Positions 43,630 to 53,042 are shown, numbered from the stretch's first letter. The stretch is 63,753 nucleotides of DNA from an uncultured Lachnospiraceae bacterium (GCA_900553355.1 USDK01000007.1:1-63753); one strand, 5' to 3'. The notes: generated from the sequence alone by a model not told the origin. A program made the numbers and translations.

Positions 43630-44736
43630 ATGAAAATGAAGAACTATAAACTGTTGACACCGGGACCGCTGACAACAACGGATACAGTCAAAAAGGAAAT
43701 GTTATTTGACCATTGTACCTGGGATGATGATTATAAACAGATCACACAGGAAATACGCAAAGGACTCTTGAAGCTGGCACATGTATCAGAGGAGGAGTAT
43801 ACGGTTGTGCTGATGCAGGGAAGCGGAACCTTTGGTGTGGAGTCTGTGCTGACCAGTATCCCGGGAGAACAGGATAAAGTGTTGATCTGCGCAAACGGTG
43901 CATACGGCGATCGTATGGAGGATATGCTGAAACATGCAAAAATGTCCTATGCAATCTACCATGAGCCGTGCAATCAGATTCCGGATCCGGAGAAGGTAAG
44001 AAAGATCCTTTCTGAAGATCCTGCTATCACTCATGTGGCTATGGTACACAGTGAAACCACATCCGGTATTCTGAACGATATTCAGTCGGTTGCCCGCGTG
44101 GTAAAAGAAATGGGAAAGGTTTTCATTGTGGATGCCATGAGCAGTTTTGCAGGCGTAGATATCCCGGTGGGAGACTGGGGCATTGACTTCCTGGTAAGCA
44201 GTGCGAATAAATGTATCCAGGGAGTTCCGGGATTTACTTTTATCATTGCAAAGAAAGATCTTCTGATTGCAAGTGCTGGAAACGCAAGAAGCCTGTCTCT
44301 GGATTTATACGACCAGTGGAAGACCATGGACGTGGATGGGAAATGGCGTTTTACCTCTCCGACCCATGTTGTGCTGGCTTTTGCTCAGGCGATGAAGGAG
44401 CTGGAGAAAGAGGGAGGCATCGAGGCGAGAAGCAGAAGGTATTATGAGAATAATCATCTGCTGATCCGGAAAATGGAAGAAATGGGAATCCATTCCTATG
44501 TGGATAAGGAATATCAGGGGCCGATCATCACCACCTTCTTTTATCCGGAGAACTGCCACTTTACATTTTCCCAGATGTATGAGTATATTAAGGAAAGAGG
44601 CTATGCAATCTATCCGGGTAAGCTGACAGAGGGAGAGACCTTCCGTATCGGAAATATCGGAGAGATCTATCCGGAGGATATTGAAAAGGTATGTGGAATT
44701 ATTAAGGACTTTTTGGAGGAATATAACCATGAATAA
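43630..44736 (+). CDS. phnW: 2-aminoethylphosphonate:pyruvate aminotransferase
   Basis: The 368-residue class V aminotransferase opens LLTPGPLTTTDTVKKEM with the typical HCTWDDDY, has QGSGTFGVESVL in the cofactor region, DAMSSFAGVDIPV and the Schiff-base lysine in SSANKCIQGVPGF. It transfers the amino group of 2-aminoethylphosphonate to pyruvate, giving phosphonoacetaldehyde and alanine. It follows the transporter and overlaps phnX, giving a complete two-step route to phosphate and acetaldehyde. Confidence 0.95.
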   Translation: MKMKNYKLLTPGPLTTTDTVKKEMLFDHCTWDDDYKQITQEIRKGLLKLAHVSEEEYTVVLMQGSGTFGVESVLTSIPGEQDKVLICANGAYGDRMEDMLKHAKMSYAIYHEPCNQIPDPEKVRKILSEDPAITHVAMVHSETTSGILNDIQSVARVVKEMGKVFIVDAMSSFAGVDIPVGDWGIDFLVSSANKCIQGVPGFTFIIAKKDLLIASAGNARSLSLDLYDQWKTMDVDGKWRFTSPTHVVLAFAQAMKELEKEGGIEARSRRYYENNHLLIRKMEEMGIHSYVDKEYQGPIITTFFYPENCHFTFSQMYEYIKERGYAIYPGKLTEGETFRIGNIGEIYPEDIEKVCGIIKDFLEEYNHE

Positions 44737-45511
44737 GATAGATGCAAAGATAGAAGCAGTCATTTTTGACTGGGCAGGAACAACAGTAGATTTCGGGTGT
44801 TTTGCACCAGTGCAGGCCTTTGTGGAGGTGTTTAAGCAGTATGGGATCGAGCCTACCATGGAAGAAGTAAGAGAACCTATGGGAATGCTGAAGATTGATC
44901 ATATCCGTACGATGCTGAAAATGCCGCGCATCCGCCAATGCTGGATGGTGCAGTATGGAAGAGAGCCGGGGGAGGAGGATGCCCAGAAATTATTCTCCAT
45001 TTTTGAGGAAAAACTGTTGAGTATCCTTCATCTTTACGCAGACCCGAAACCGGGGGTAGTGGATGTTGTAAATGCACTGAAGGAAGAGGGGATACGGATT
45101 GGCTCCACTACCGGGTACACAGACAAGATGATGGAGATCATCATCCCTATTGCAAAGGGAAAAGGGTATGAGCCGGAGTGCTGGTTCAGCCCGGATTCTA
45201 CCGGACAAAAAGGGCGTCCTTACCCATATATGATCTTCCGCAATATGGAAGCCCTGGGAATCGATGATGTCCGCAAGGTACTGAAGGTAGGAGATACGGC
45301 ATCGGATATTAAAGAAGGAAAGCATGCCGGCGTATGGTCCGCAGGAGTGATTGTAGGCAGCTCTGAGATGGGGCTGACCCAGGAGGAGTATGAAGCTCTC
45401 AGTCCGGAGGAAAAAGAAACAAAATGCAAAGAGACAGAAGAGAAGTTTAAAAAAGCCGGGGCAGATGTTGTCTTCCGCACATTAGAGGAACTGAAAGAGG
45501 CTCTGATATAG
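44729..45511 (+). CDS. phnX: Phosphonoacetaldehyde hydrolase (phosphonatase)
   Basis: ATG 44729 overlaps the phnW stop and follows TTTGGAGGA. The 260-residue HAD-superfamily enzyme has the nucleophile in VIFDWAGTTVD, the cap lysine that forms a Schiff base in GMLKIDHI, and STTGYTDKMM, then VGDTASDIKEG in the C-terminal motif. It cleaves the carbon-phosphorus bond of phosphonoacetaldehyde. With phnW it lets the cell use aminoethylphosphonate as phosphorus and nitrogen source. Confidence 0.95.
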   Translation: MNKIDAKIEAVIFDWAGTTVDFGCFAPVQAFVEVFKQYGIEPTMEEVREPMGMLKIDHIRTMLKMPRIRQCWMVQYGREPGEEDAQKLFSIFEEKLLSILHLYADPKPGVVDVVNALKEEGIRIGSTTGYTDKMMEIIIPIAKGKGYEPECWFSPDSTGQKGRPYPYMIFRNMEALGIDDVRKVLKVGDTASDIKEGKHAGVWSAGVIVGSSEMGLTQEEYEALSPEEKETKCKETEEKFKKAGADVVFRTLEELKEALI

Positions 45512-45526
45512 AATACCACTGTTGAG

Positions 45527-45588
45527 ATATCCAGAATTTATCTGTTTTCATGTATATACAAAAAATGGATGAATTCTGGATATTTTTT
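45527..45588 (+). terminator. Terminator of phosphonate operon
   Basis: ATATCCAGAATT (45527-45538) pairs perfectly with AATTCTGGATAT (45572-45583), followed by a T run. The loop is long (33 bases). Confidence 0.8.
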
Positions 45589-45665
45589 GCGCTATAAACA
45601 AATAAAAACGATTGAAAAACGGATAAATTTAGGATATAATATGGATAGAAAGGAGGAGGGGGAAT

Positions 45666-46445
45666 ATGACGATCAAAGAGATGCAGGAGAGAAAAAGAGA
45701 ACTGGGATATACCTATGCACAGATTGCGGAGCTGTCAGGTCTGCCCCTTGGAACAGTGCAGAAGGTGTTGGGAGGAATTACGCTGACGCCAAGATATGAG
45801 ACCATTATGGCTCTGGAGCGGGTGCTGGGGGAACAGCCGTCTGCCATGAGGAAATCAGCGGCTCCCTATCTGGTCAAGAAGCAGGGGGAATATACCCTGG
45901 AGGATTATTATAAGATCCCGGATGACATTCGCGTGGAACTGATCGATGGGGTCATCTACGATATGTCGTCGCCGACCTCTGCACACCAGATTATCGGAGG
46001 ATTTATACATAGCAAAATGCTGCAGCATGTGTTGGATAAAAAAGGTGCATGTCTGCCAATGATCTCACCCATTGATGTACAGCTCGACTGTGATGACAAG
46101 ACGATGGTGGAGCCGGACGTGGTCATCGTCTGCGACAGGGACAAGATTATTAACCGATGTATCTACGGGGTGCCGGATTTTATCATTGAGGTGCTGTCGA
46201 AGTCCACGAAGAAAAAGGATTCCGTGATCAAGCTTAATAAGTATCTGAATGCAGGGGTGCGGGAATATTGGATGATAGATCCCATGAAGAAGAAGGTCAT
46301 CGTCTATGATTTTGAACATGAGGAATATCCGATGATCTATGGCTTTGACGCGAAGGTTCCGGTAGGGATATGGGACGGAGAGCTTGTGATTGATTTTGCA
46401 GAGGTTTATGAACATGTGAGATTTCTTTATGAGAGAGAGGAATAA
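45666..46445 (+). CDS. HTH plus Uma2-family endonuclease
   Basis: The ribosome binding site GGAGGAGGGGG precedes ATG 45666. The 259-residue protein starts with an XRE-like helix-turn-helix (LGYTYAQIAELSGLPLGTVQ, about 12-31). A Uma2/DUF820 PD-(D/E)XK domain follows: ELIDGVIYDMSSPTSAHQ, then MVEPDVVIVCDRDK and PDFIIEVLSKSTKKKD with the catalytic Asp and Glu. This HTH-Uma2 pairing is common in Lachnospiraceae. Its function is unknown; DNA binding and cutting are implied. Confidence 0.85.
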   Translation: MTIKEMQERKRELGYTYAQIAELSGLPLGTVQKVLGGITLTPRYETIMALERVLGEQPSAMRKSAAPYLVKKQGEYTLEDYYKIPDDIRVELIDGVIYDMSSPTSAHQIIGGFIHSKMLQHVLDKKGACLPMISPIDVQLDCDDKTMVEPDVVIVCDRDKIINRCIYGVPDFIIEVLSKSTKKKDSVIKLNKYLNAGVREYWMIDPMKKKVIVYDFEHEEYPMIYGFDAKVPVGIWDGELVIDFAEVYEHVRFLYEREE

Positions 46446-46456
46446 CAGATATATGA

Positions 46457-46491
46457 AAAACTCCCGGGACAGTCAAAGCCCCGGGAGTTTT
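46457..46491. terminator. Bidirectional terminator between Uma2 gene and tRNA-Ser
   Basis: AAAACTCCCGGG (46457-46468) pairs with CCCGGGAGTTTT (46480-46491). It ends the Uma2 transcript and the tRNA-Ser transcript from the opposite strand. Confidence 0.9.
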
Positions 46492-46500
46492 ATATAAGAG

Positions 46501-46588
46501 CGGAGACGGTGGGATTCGAACCCACGTGCCGGTTACCCGACAACTTGATTTCGAGTCAAGCTCGTTATGACCACTTCGATACGTCTCC
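46501..46588 (-). tRNA. tRNA-Ser(CGA)
   Basis: Read on the minus strand, the acceptor stem GGAGACG pairs with CGTCTCC, the anticodon arm is CTTGA-CTCGAAA-TCAAG giving anticodon CGA, a long variable arm follows, and the T arm contains GGTTCGAATCC. The 88-base length and long variable arm fit a serine tRNA. CCA is not encoded. An extended -10 (TGCTATAAT on the minus strand, ATTATA at 46603-46608) precedes it. Confidence 0.95.
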
Positions 46589-46645
46589 AAGTCACGCAAT
46601 CCATTATAGCACAGACCGGAAGGAAAAGGGAAGTACCAATTTACG

Positions 46646-46797
46646 AAAAAAAGCCGGTGCACACAGGCACCGGCTGGAAGAGGGATGAAAAAATAAAATC
46701 TATATAAATGTTAGTTATTGTTAGGCGAAGCCGGTAATCATACAAAATCTTCTGTTAAGTACAACCACCGTCTTCTGTAATTGATAATCTTATTATA
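46646..46797 (-). ncRNA. Candidate small RNA ending in orphan terminator
   Basis: On the minus strand AGCCGGTGC/GCACCGGCT (46652-46675) is followed by a T run (complement of 46646-46652), a strong terminator with no gene upstream of it. A TATAAT (complement of 46792-46797) lies about 120 bases upstream, although no good -35 is visible. The interval has no open frame on that strand. A transcript of about 140 bases is proposed. Confidence 0.35.
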
Positions 46798-46897
46798 ACT
46801 GGGAATTGTGGCGGAAGTATGTCAGAATCTGGAAATGTTTCTAAAATTTCTTAAGAAATTCTATAGACGGAACAGAAAAGATTTAATGAAAAAAGTG

Positions 46898-46926
46898 TTG
46901 ACAAATGATAAAAGGAAGCATATAAT
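46898..46926 (+). promoter_or_regulatory. Promoter of tRNA-Arg
   Basis: TTGACA (46898-46903) and TATAAT (46921-46926), spacing 17, a perfect consensus promoter 31 bases before the tRNA. Confidence 0.92.
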
Positions 46927-46957
46927 TAATTCTGCTGTGAAACAAAAGAACAGCTAA

Positions 46958-47031
46958 GTGGGCGTAGCTCAGCTGGATAGAGCGTTTGGCTACGGACCAA
47001 AAGGTCGGGGGTTCGAATCCTCTCGCCCACG
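46958..47031 (+). tRNA. tRNA-Arg(ACG)
   Basis: The acceptor stem GTGGGCG pairs with CGCCCAC, the D arm is GCTC-AGCTGGATA-GAGC, the anticodon arm TTTGG-CTACGGA-CCAAA gives anticodon ACG, and the T arm is CGGGG-GTTCGAA-TCCTC. The length is 74 bases and CCA is not encoded. Adenosine 34 is expected to be converted to inosine to read CGN codons. Confidence 0.95.
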
Positions 47032-47038
47032 TTTATTT

Positions 47039-47069
47039 CCTCTGCAGATAGCTGCAGAGGATTTTTTTT
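47039..47069 (+). terminator. Terminator of tRNA-Arg
   Basis: CCTCTGCAG (47039-47047) pairs with CTGCAGAGG (47052-47060), followed by ATTTTTTTT. Confidence 0.92.
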
Positions 47070-47075
47070 GCAAAC

Positions 47076-47954
47076 TTATGTTGTATGGGCCATAAAGGCA
47101 CCGATTCCCAGTGCGCCCGGGCCGGTATGGCATCCGATGCTCATGGTCAGCGGTGCAGAAAACAATTCCAGTCCCGGGAAATGCTGTTTTAGTTCTTCCT
47201 CAAAATAGGAGAGCTTTTCCGGATCTGTGAAAGTGGTGGCAATGCCTATTTTTAAGATCCGTTGGTCTTTTATGTCTGAGAAACGTGTACGGATGTCTTT
47301 CTCCAATGCTTTACACATGGTTTTGAAGGCAGATTTCATCCCTCTTGTCTTTGCACAGGCATCCAGCTTGTCTCCCTGGATCGTAAGAACCGGTTTTAGA
47401 TTTAAGACCGTGCCTATCGCAGCAGCGGCAGGGGTAATGCGTCCGCCTTTTTTCAGATATTCCAGGGTGTCTACGGCGATATAAATACTTGCATCCAGGC
47501 TTTCACGCTCCAGAATTGTCTTCAACTCTATCCCGTTCTTTACAGCAGGCACCAGAGCCTTTGCATCATAGACAGACTGAGCCTGGGTGACAGAAATGCG
47601 GTGATTGTCTACCACATGCACCCTCCCGGCGAATGCGTCTTCCTGCGCAAGGATAGCGGCAGTCTGACAGGTATTGCTAAGACCACTGGACATGGGGATA
47701 TAGAGAACCTCATCGTAAGATTCCAGCAGATTTTTCCACATATCAATCAGGATTCCCGGCGCAGGCTGAGAAGTAGTTGCAGAGACTCCGCCGGAGAGCT
47801 TTTCGTAAAATTCTTCGGGAGTAATATTCTGCCCTTCATAATAGGTCTGTTCGTCAATTAAGACAGGCATAGGAATCACATAAATTCCCGCCTCTTTTCC
47901 GGCCGCAGGCATGATTCCGCTGTTGCTGTCAGTCATGATCGCAATGTTAGCCAT
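47076..47954 (-). CDS. DegV-family fatty-acid-binding protein
   Basis: The 292-residue protein has the DegV layout: IAIMTDSNSGIMPAAGKEAG at the start, TTSQPAPGILIDMWKNLLE near 75, PMSSGLSNTCQTAAILAQ near 103, and the C-terminal MSIGCHTGPGALGIGAFM. DegV proteins (FakB homologues) hold a fatty acid for phosphorylation by FakA and feed it into phospholipid synthesis. It is a single gene transcribed leftward toward tRNA-Arg. Confidence 0.94.
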   Translation of the reverse strand: MANIAIMTDSNSGIMPAAGKEAGIYVIPMPVLIDEQTYYEGQNITPEEFYEKLSGGVSATTSQPAPGILIDMWKNLLESYDEVLYIPMSSGLSNTCQTAAILAQEDAFAGRVHVVDNHRISVTQAQSVYDAKALVPAVKNGIELKTILERESLDASIYIAVDTLEYLKKGGRITPAAAAIGTVLNLKPVLTIQGDKLDACAKTRGMKSAFKTMCKALEKDIRTRFSDIKDQRILKIGIATTFTDPEKLSYFEEELKQHFPGLELFSAPLTMSIGCHTGPGALGIGAFMAHTT

Positions 47955-48109
47955 TTCAATTTCCCCTTTTTTGTAATAATGTCAGATTCTCTTACTCCTT
48001 GATTGTTATTTTAACAGGTGTTAAAATTATAGCAGGTCGCTGAAAGAATCACAAGAAACAATAAATGGAATATGTAAGGTATTTATACAGAGAGGAGAAA
48101 CTGTAAGTA

Positions 48110-48700
48110 ATGGAAGATAAGCGGATACGCAAAACGAAGAAAAACCTGAAAATGACACTCGTAGAGATGCTTTCCGAGATTCCATTTGCTCAGATTTCCA
48201 TTACAGAACTGTGCAGGAGAGCGGACACAAGCCGCATCACCTTTTATGCCCATTATAGTGATAAATACGGATTGGTAGATGAGATATTTGAAGACATGCT
48301 GAAGATCGGGACAGAAGATTATTACCGGAGACAGGAGGAAAATAATCCACAAAAGGGGCTGGTCCAGGGATATATTAATATGCTGGACAGTATCCTTTCC
48401 ATTTATTATGACAAGTTTGAATTTTTTCAGCATACAGACCCAGATAAGAATCCATATCTGGCGTTTGCTTTCTATAATATTGTACTGGATACGGTGGAAC
48501 GGCATACAAGCCGGATACAGAAAGGAAACCTGAAGCTGAAGTATTCGGCCAGAAAGATTGCAGGATTCGTCTGCTTCGGCCTGCTGGGATTTATCAATGA
48601 ATGCCATCAGGAGAAGACCCCGCTGGAGCAGATCCGGAAGGAGTGCAGAAATCTTCTGACGGATATTTTAAGGTCGGATGTGGTGGTAGAGCAAAAGTAG
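48110..48700 (+). CDS. TetR/AcrR-family regulator
   Basis: The 196-residue protein begins MEDKRIRKTKKNLKMTLVEM and has the TetR DNA-binding motif ISITELCRRADTSRITFYAHYS. The C-terminal domain (TetR_C_7/8-like, aromatic-rich) follows the pattern of regulators such as DhaS. No obvious target operon is adjacent; the next gene is the AlbA_2 gene, 34 bases on. The ribosome binding site GAGAGGAGAAAC is good. Confidence 0.86.
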   Translation: MEDKRIRKTKKNLKMTLVEMLSEIPFAQISITELCRRADTSRITFYAHYSDKYGLVDEIFEDMLKIGTEDYYRRQEENNPQKGLVQGYINMLDSILSIYYDKFEFFQHTDPDKNPYLAFAFYNIVLDTVERHTSRIQKGNLKLKYSARKIAGFVCFGLLGFINECHQEKTPLEQIRKECRNLLTDILRSDVVVEQK

Positions 48701-48734
48701 AGATGAGAATAGATGACATATATGGAGAGAGGTG

Positions 48735-50235
48735 ATGTCTGTGAATTTTGATATATCCCAATTTGATTCCTACCGTGAAGATAATCGTCGCGAGGTAAAA
48801 AAAAGCAAAAGGCGGACTTCCAAATTCATTGTGGGAGACATACTCGGCCTTCGCTAACTGCTATGGCGGAGTCATGATCCTTGGCGTAAAGGAAAATAAA
48901 GACGGCAGCTGGCATATGACCGGGCTGGACAATGCGGTAAAACTGCGAAAGGATTTCTGGGATACAATTAACAATAAAAATAAGGTTTCGATAAATCTGC
49001 TGACGGACAATGACGTGGAAATATTTGAAGAAAACAGCGGCGTCATAATGGTTATCCACGTGCCAAAGGCGAAACGTGAGCAGAAGCCGGTATATATAAA
49101 CGGGGATATGTTCAGCGGCACCTTTCGCAGAAACTGGGAGGGAGACTATCACTGTGACCGCAGTGAGGTGCTTGCCATGCTCCGGGATCAGCCGGAAGAA
49201 ACTGCAGATATGAAAATCTTACAGGATATGTCCCTTGAAGTGCTCAATTCAGAGACTGTACATGCCTACCGCAACCGGCACATGGCGTACCGGACAGAAC
49301 ATGTGTGGGAACGCTTAAGCGATGAAGAGTATTTGGAGAGGATAGGCGCTGCGAGGATGTCTGCCAGAGACCATACTTTACATCCTACGGCTGCCGGACT
49401 ACTCATGTTTGGAGAAGAGTATAAGATCTTATATGAATTTCCCGAGTATTTTCTTGACTACCGGGAAATACTTGATCCGACGATCCGCTGGACAGACAGG
49501 CTGCAGTCCAGCTCGGGCGACTGGACGGGGAATTTATTTGACTTTTTCTTCCGGGTTTACGGGAAACTTGTGAAAGATCTGAAAATTCCTTTTAAACTGG
49601 AAGGAATAACCCGGGTGGATGATACGCCTGTACACAAGGCATTGAGAGAAGCTTTGACAAACTGTATCGTAAATACAGACTTTTATTTTCCGAGAGGGAT
49701 TGTGATCCGGAAAGACGCAGAGTCTATCGTAATGGAAAATCCGGGGAGTATCCGAACCGGAAAAGCACAGATGCTCAAGGGTGGCATTTCCGATCCGAGA
49801 AACAAAGCGCTGATGAAGATGTTTAATCTGATTGGCATTGGTGAGAGAGCCGGAAGCGGCGTGCCGGATATATACAGCGTGTGGGAACAGCAGGAATGGA
49901 AACAGCCGGAAGTCATAGAAGAATACGGCCCCGACAGAACTATTTTGAAATTATCGTTTGTAAAAAACATGGATGAAAAAGCGCTGATAAAAAGCGCTGA
50001 TAAAAAAGCGCTGATAAAAAGCGCTGAAAAAAAGAAACTTACAAATAAAACCAGACAACAGCTAGAAAAAATAATAGAATGGATGGAATTGGATCGAGAA
50101 TATAGAACAGCTGAAATAGCAGAATTCCTTGGAGTTAAAGAAACAAGAGCCCGCGAATTAGTGAGAGAATTGATACGGCTTGAAAAAATAGAAGCAACTG
50201 GGAAAAATAAAGGACGCAGGTATAAAATTTTATAA
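48735..50235 (+). pseudogene. Schlafen/AlbA_2 ATP-binding protein, frameshifted in a poly-A run
   Basis: ATG 48735 after GAGAGAGG starts MSVNFDISQFDSYREDNRRE, the normal start of an AlbA_2 (Schlafen-like) protein. An A8 run at 48797-48804 then shifts the frame; with seven A the reading VKKAKGGLPNSLWETYSAFA would continue into the main frame. From 48829 the rest is intact: YGGVMILGVKENKDG, an ATPase-like C-terminal region with HKALREALTNCIVNTDF and GIGERAGSGVPDI, and a final winged helix. Position 49975-50035 carries a duplicated ALIKSADK segment. It may be a pseudogene, a sequencing error or a phase-variable or slippage-dependent gene. Confidence 0.75.
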
Positions 50236-50330
50236 AATAGTTTTTGCTTTTAGAATCAACGATTTATCGACTTCTCCCCCTTTCTGTGATATGATAAAAT
50301 TTGCACGATTGAACAGAAAGGGGTATTTTC

Positions 50331-53042
50331 ATGGAAAATACGTCTGAAAATAAAAGAAATACACAGGCAAACAGGCCGGGAAAGCAGATTTGCATCGGTA
50401 TCCTTGCCCATGTAGATGCAGGAAAGACTACGCTTTCTGAGGCGCTGCTCTACCTGTGCGGAAATATCAGGAAGCCAGGAAGAGTGGACAACCAGGATGC
50501 GTTCCTGGACACCTATGAGCTGGAAAGGAAGCGGGGAATCACCATCTTTTCCAAGCAGGCGCTGATGCAGTGGAAGGACTGCCGGATCACGCTCCTGGAC
50601 ACGCCGGGGCATGTGGATTTTTCTGCGGAGATGGAACGGGTTCTGAAAGTCCTTGACTATGCGGTACTGGTGATTAACGGAGCGGACGGCGTGCAAGGTC
50701 ATACCAGCACCCTCTGGAAGCTGCTGCAAAGATATGAGATTCCGGTTTTCTTATTTATCAACAAGATGGATCAGGTGGGGACAGACCGGCAGCAGCGGAT
50801 GAAAGAACTAAAACAGCAGCTTGGTGAAGGCTGTGTTGATTTTGGAATGGAACAGGGACAGGAGCAGTTTCTGGAGGATCTGGCTGTCTGTGATGAAGCC
50901 GTGCTGGAGCGTTATCTCCAGGAGGGAACGGTGGAAGATCAGGAGATCCGGCGGATGATCCAGGAGCGTAAGGTGTTTCCCTGCTATTTTGGATCGGCGC
51001 TTAAGATTGATGGAGTCGAGGAATTACTGGATGGGATCGCCTGTTATGCAGAGAAAAAGGCCTGGCCGGAAGAATTTGGAGCGCGGGTATATAAGATATC
51101 CAGAGACAGTCAGGGAACCAGGCTGACCCACGTAAGGATCACAGGAGGACGGCTTCGAGTAAAGGACTTGCTAAGTGGGAACGACCAGGCGGATGAGCCC
51201 TGGGAAGAAAAGGTAGATCAGATCCGCCTGTATTCCGGAGAAAAATATGAGATGCTTCAGGAGGCAGAGGCAGGTACGGTCTGTGCGTTGACAGGTCTTG
51301 GGCGGACCTGGCCGGGAGAAGGTCTTGGAGCAGAACCGGAGGCAGAGGAACCCTGGCTGGAGCCTGTGCTGGAATACCAGGTCCAGCTGCCGGAAGGGTG
51401 TGATGTGCACCGGATGCTGCAGAATCTTAGAAGGCTTGAGGAAGAAGAACCCATGCTCCGGGTAGTCTGGGAAGAAGAACTGGGAGAAATCTATGTCCGC
51501 CTCATGGGCGAAGTGCAGATCGAGATCCTTAAGAGCCTGATTGAGGAGAGGTTTGGCGTTTCTGTTTCTTTTGATGCCGGACGTGTGGTATATAAAGAGA
51601 CGATCCGGAATACGGTGGAAGGCGTGGGGCATTTCGAACCGCTGCGCCATTATGCAGAGGTACATCTTCTGATGGAGCCAGGAGAACGAGGAAGTGGACT
51701 TGTGTTTGAGAGCGCCTGCAGTGAGGATGACCTGAATCTGAACTGGCAGCGCTTGATTCTGACACATCTGGCGGAAAAGGTACACCGGGGGGTGTTAACC
51801 GGTTCTGCAATCACGGATATGAAGATTACATTGATGTCCGGAAAGGCACATCTGAAGCACACAGAAGGAGGAGACTTCCGTCAGGCTACGTACCGGGCGG
51901 TCCGGCAGGGCCTGATGCAGGCAGACAGCATGCTGCTGGAGCCATATTATGAATTTTACCTGGAGGTTCCCACAGAGATAACAGGCAGAGCTCTGACCGA
52001 TATCCAGAATATGGGCGGGGAGAGCGAGTCCCCGGAACAGCAGAAAGATATGACGATTCTAAAGGGCAGAGCACCGGTTTCTGCTATGAGAGATTATGCA
52101 AGAGAAATGACAGCCTATACCAGAGGCCAGGGACATCTGACCTGTACTTTCTGGGGATATGATGAGTGCCGGAATTCTGATGAAGTGATAGAAAGAGCCG
52201 GATATGATCCGGACAGAGATGAAGAAAATCCGTCCGGCTCCATTTTCTGCTCTCACGGGGCAGGGTGTTTTGTCCCATGGCAGGAAGTGCCGTCTAAGAT
52301 GCATCTGCCCAGTTGCCTGAAGAGCCGGGAGAGGAAAGAAGAGCAGATGCAGGTATCCAGAAAAGGGAAACAGACAGACTGGGCGGCCGAAGACAAAGAA
52401 CTGGAAGAAATCTTTATCCGGACATATGGGAAAGTAGAGCGGAAAAATCAGGAAGGATGGAAGCGGAAGATCCAGGCAGAAAAAGCACCGGACAGGAAGA
52501 AAAAAGATCCGGCCGGGACAGAATACCTTCTGGTAGACGGTTATAATGTGATTTTTGCCTGGGAAGACTTAAAAGAGCTGGCGAAGGTCAATATCGGCGG
52601 CGCCAGACATAAGCTGATGGATGTCCTCTGTAATTATCAGGGATACCGGGGATGCCAGGTGATCCTGGTGTACGATGCCTACCAGGTAGAGGGAGAACAT
52701 CTGGAAATCATGAAGTATCATAATATTCATGTGGTCTATACGAAGGAAGCAGAGACGGCGGATCAGTATATTGAAAAGGTGGTTCACGAGATTGGGCGTA
52801 AATACCATGTTACCGTCGTGACCTCCGACGGCGTGGAACAGGTAGTCACCCTGGGGCAGGGAGGCACTCTGATCTCGGCAAGAGAGTTCCGGGAGGATGT
52901 AAAGATCATGGAGCAGGAGCTTCGTGAGGAATACCTGGAACGGCATGACAGCAGCCGGAATTATCTCTTTGACCACATGGATGAAGAGATGGCAGGAAAG
53001 ATGGAGGATGTCCGGCTGGGAAAAAAAGAGTGGGAAACTTAA
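50331..53042 (+). CDS. TetM-like ribosomal GTPase fused to YacP/Rae1-type NYN nuclease domain
   Basis: The 903-residue protein begins with an EF-G-like GTPase: G1 AHVDAGKT (26-33), RGITIFSKQ in switch I, G3 DTPGH, G4 NKMD, and later EF-G domains through VPTEITGRALTDIQNMGGE near 545-563, as in ribosomal protection proteins. After a charged linker (about 660-725) a second domain starts LLVDGYNVIFAWEDL (about 733-747) and has VYDAYQVEG, TADQYIEKVV and VVTSDGVEQVV, the acidic pattern of YacP/NYN nucleases. Bacillus YacP (Rae1) cuts mRNA in the ribosomal A site. The fusion could place that nuclease on the ribosome through the GTPase. Tetracycline resistance itself is not implied. Confidence 0.88.
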   Translation: MENTSENKRNTQANRPGKQICIGILAHVDAGKTTLSEALLYLCGNIRKPGRVDNQDAFLDTYELERKRGITIFSKQALMQWKDCRITLLDTPGHVDFSAEMERVLKVLDYAVLVINGADGVQGHTSTLWKLLQRYEIPVFLFINKMDQVGTDRQQRMKELKQQLGEGCVDFGMEQGQEQFLEDLAVCDEAVLERYLQEGTVEDQEIRRMIQERKVFPCYFGSALKIDGVEELLDGIACYAEKKAWPEEFGARVYKISRDSQGTRLTHVRITGGRLRVKDLLSGNDQADEPWEEKVDQIRLYSGEKYEMLQEAEAGTVCALTGLGRTWPGEGLGAEPEAEEPWLEPVLEYQVQLPEGCDVHRMLQNLRRLEEEEPMLRVVWEEELGEIYVRLMGEVQIEILKSLIEERFGVSVSFDAGRVVYKETIRNTVEGVGHFEPLRHYAEVHLLMEPGERGSGLVFESACSEDDLNLNWQRLILTHLAEKVHRGVLTGSAITDMKITLMSGKAHLKHTEGGDFRQATYRAVRQGLMQADSMLLEPYYEFYLEVPTEITGRALTDIQNMGGESESPEQQKDMTILKGRAPVSAMRDYAREMTAYTRGQGHLTCTFWGYDECRNSDEVIERAGYDPDRDEENPSGSIFCSHGAGCFVPWQEVPSKMHLPSCLKSRERKEEQMQVSRKGKQTDWAAEDKELEEIFIRTYGKVERKNQEGWKRKIQAEKAPDRKKKDPAGTEYLLVDGYNVIFAWEDLKELAKVNIGGARHKLMDVLCNYQGYRGCQVILVYDAYQVEGEHLEIMKYHNIHVVYTKEAETADQYIEKVVHEIGRKYHVTVVTSDGVEQVVTLGQGGTLISAREFREDVKIMEQELREEYLERHDSSRNYLFDHMDEEMAGKMEDVRLGKKEWET

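Noticed and set aside
50331..52300. Acquired tetracycline resistance gene.
   Set aside because: The GTPase body is distant from TetM/TetO, has an extra NYN domain and sits in ordinary chromosome; resistance cannot be claimed.
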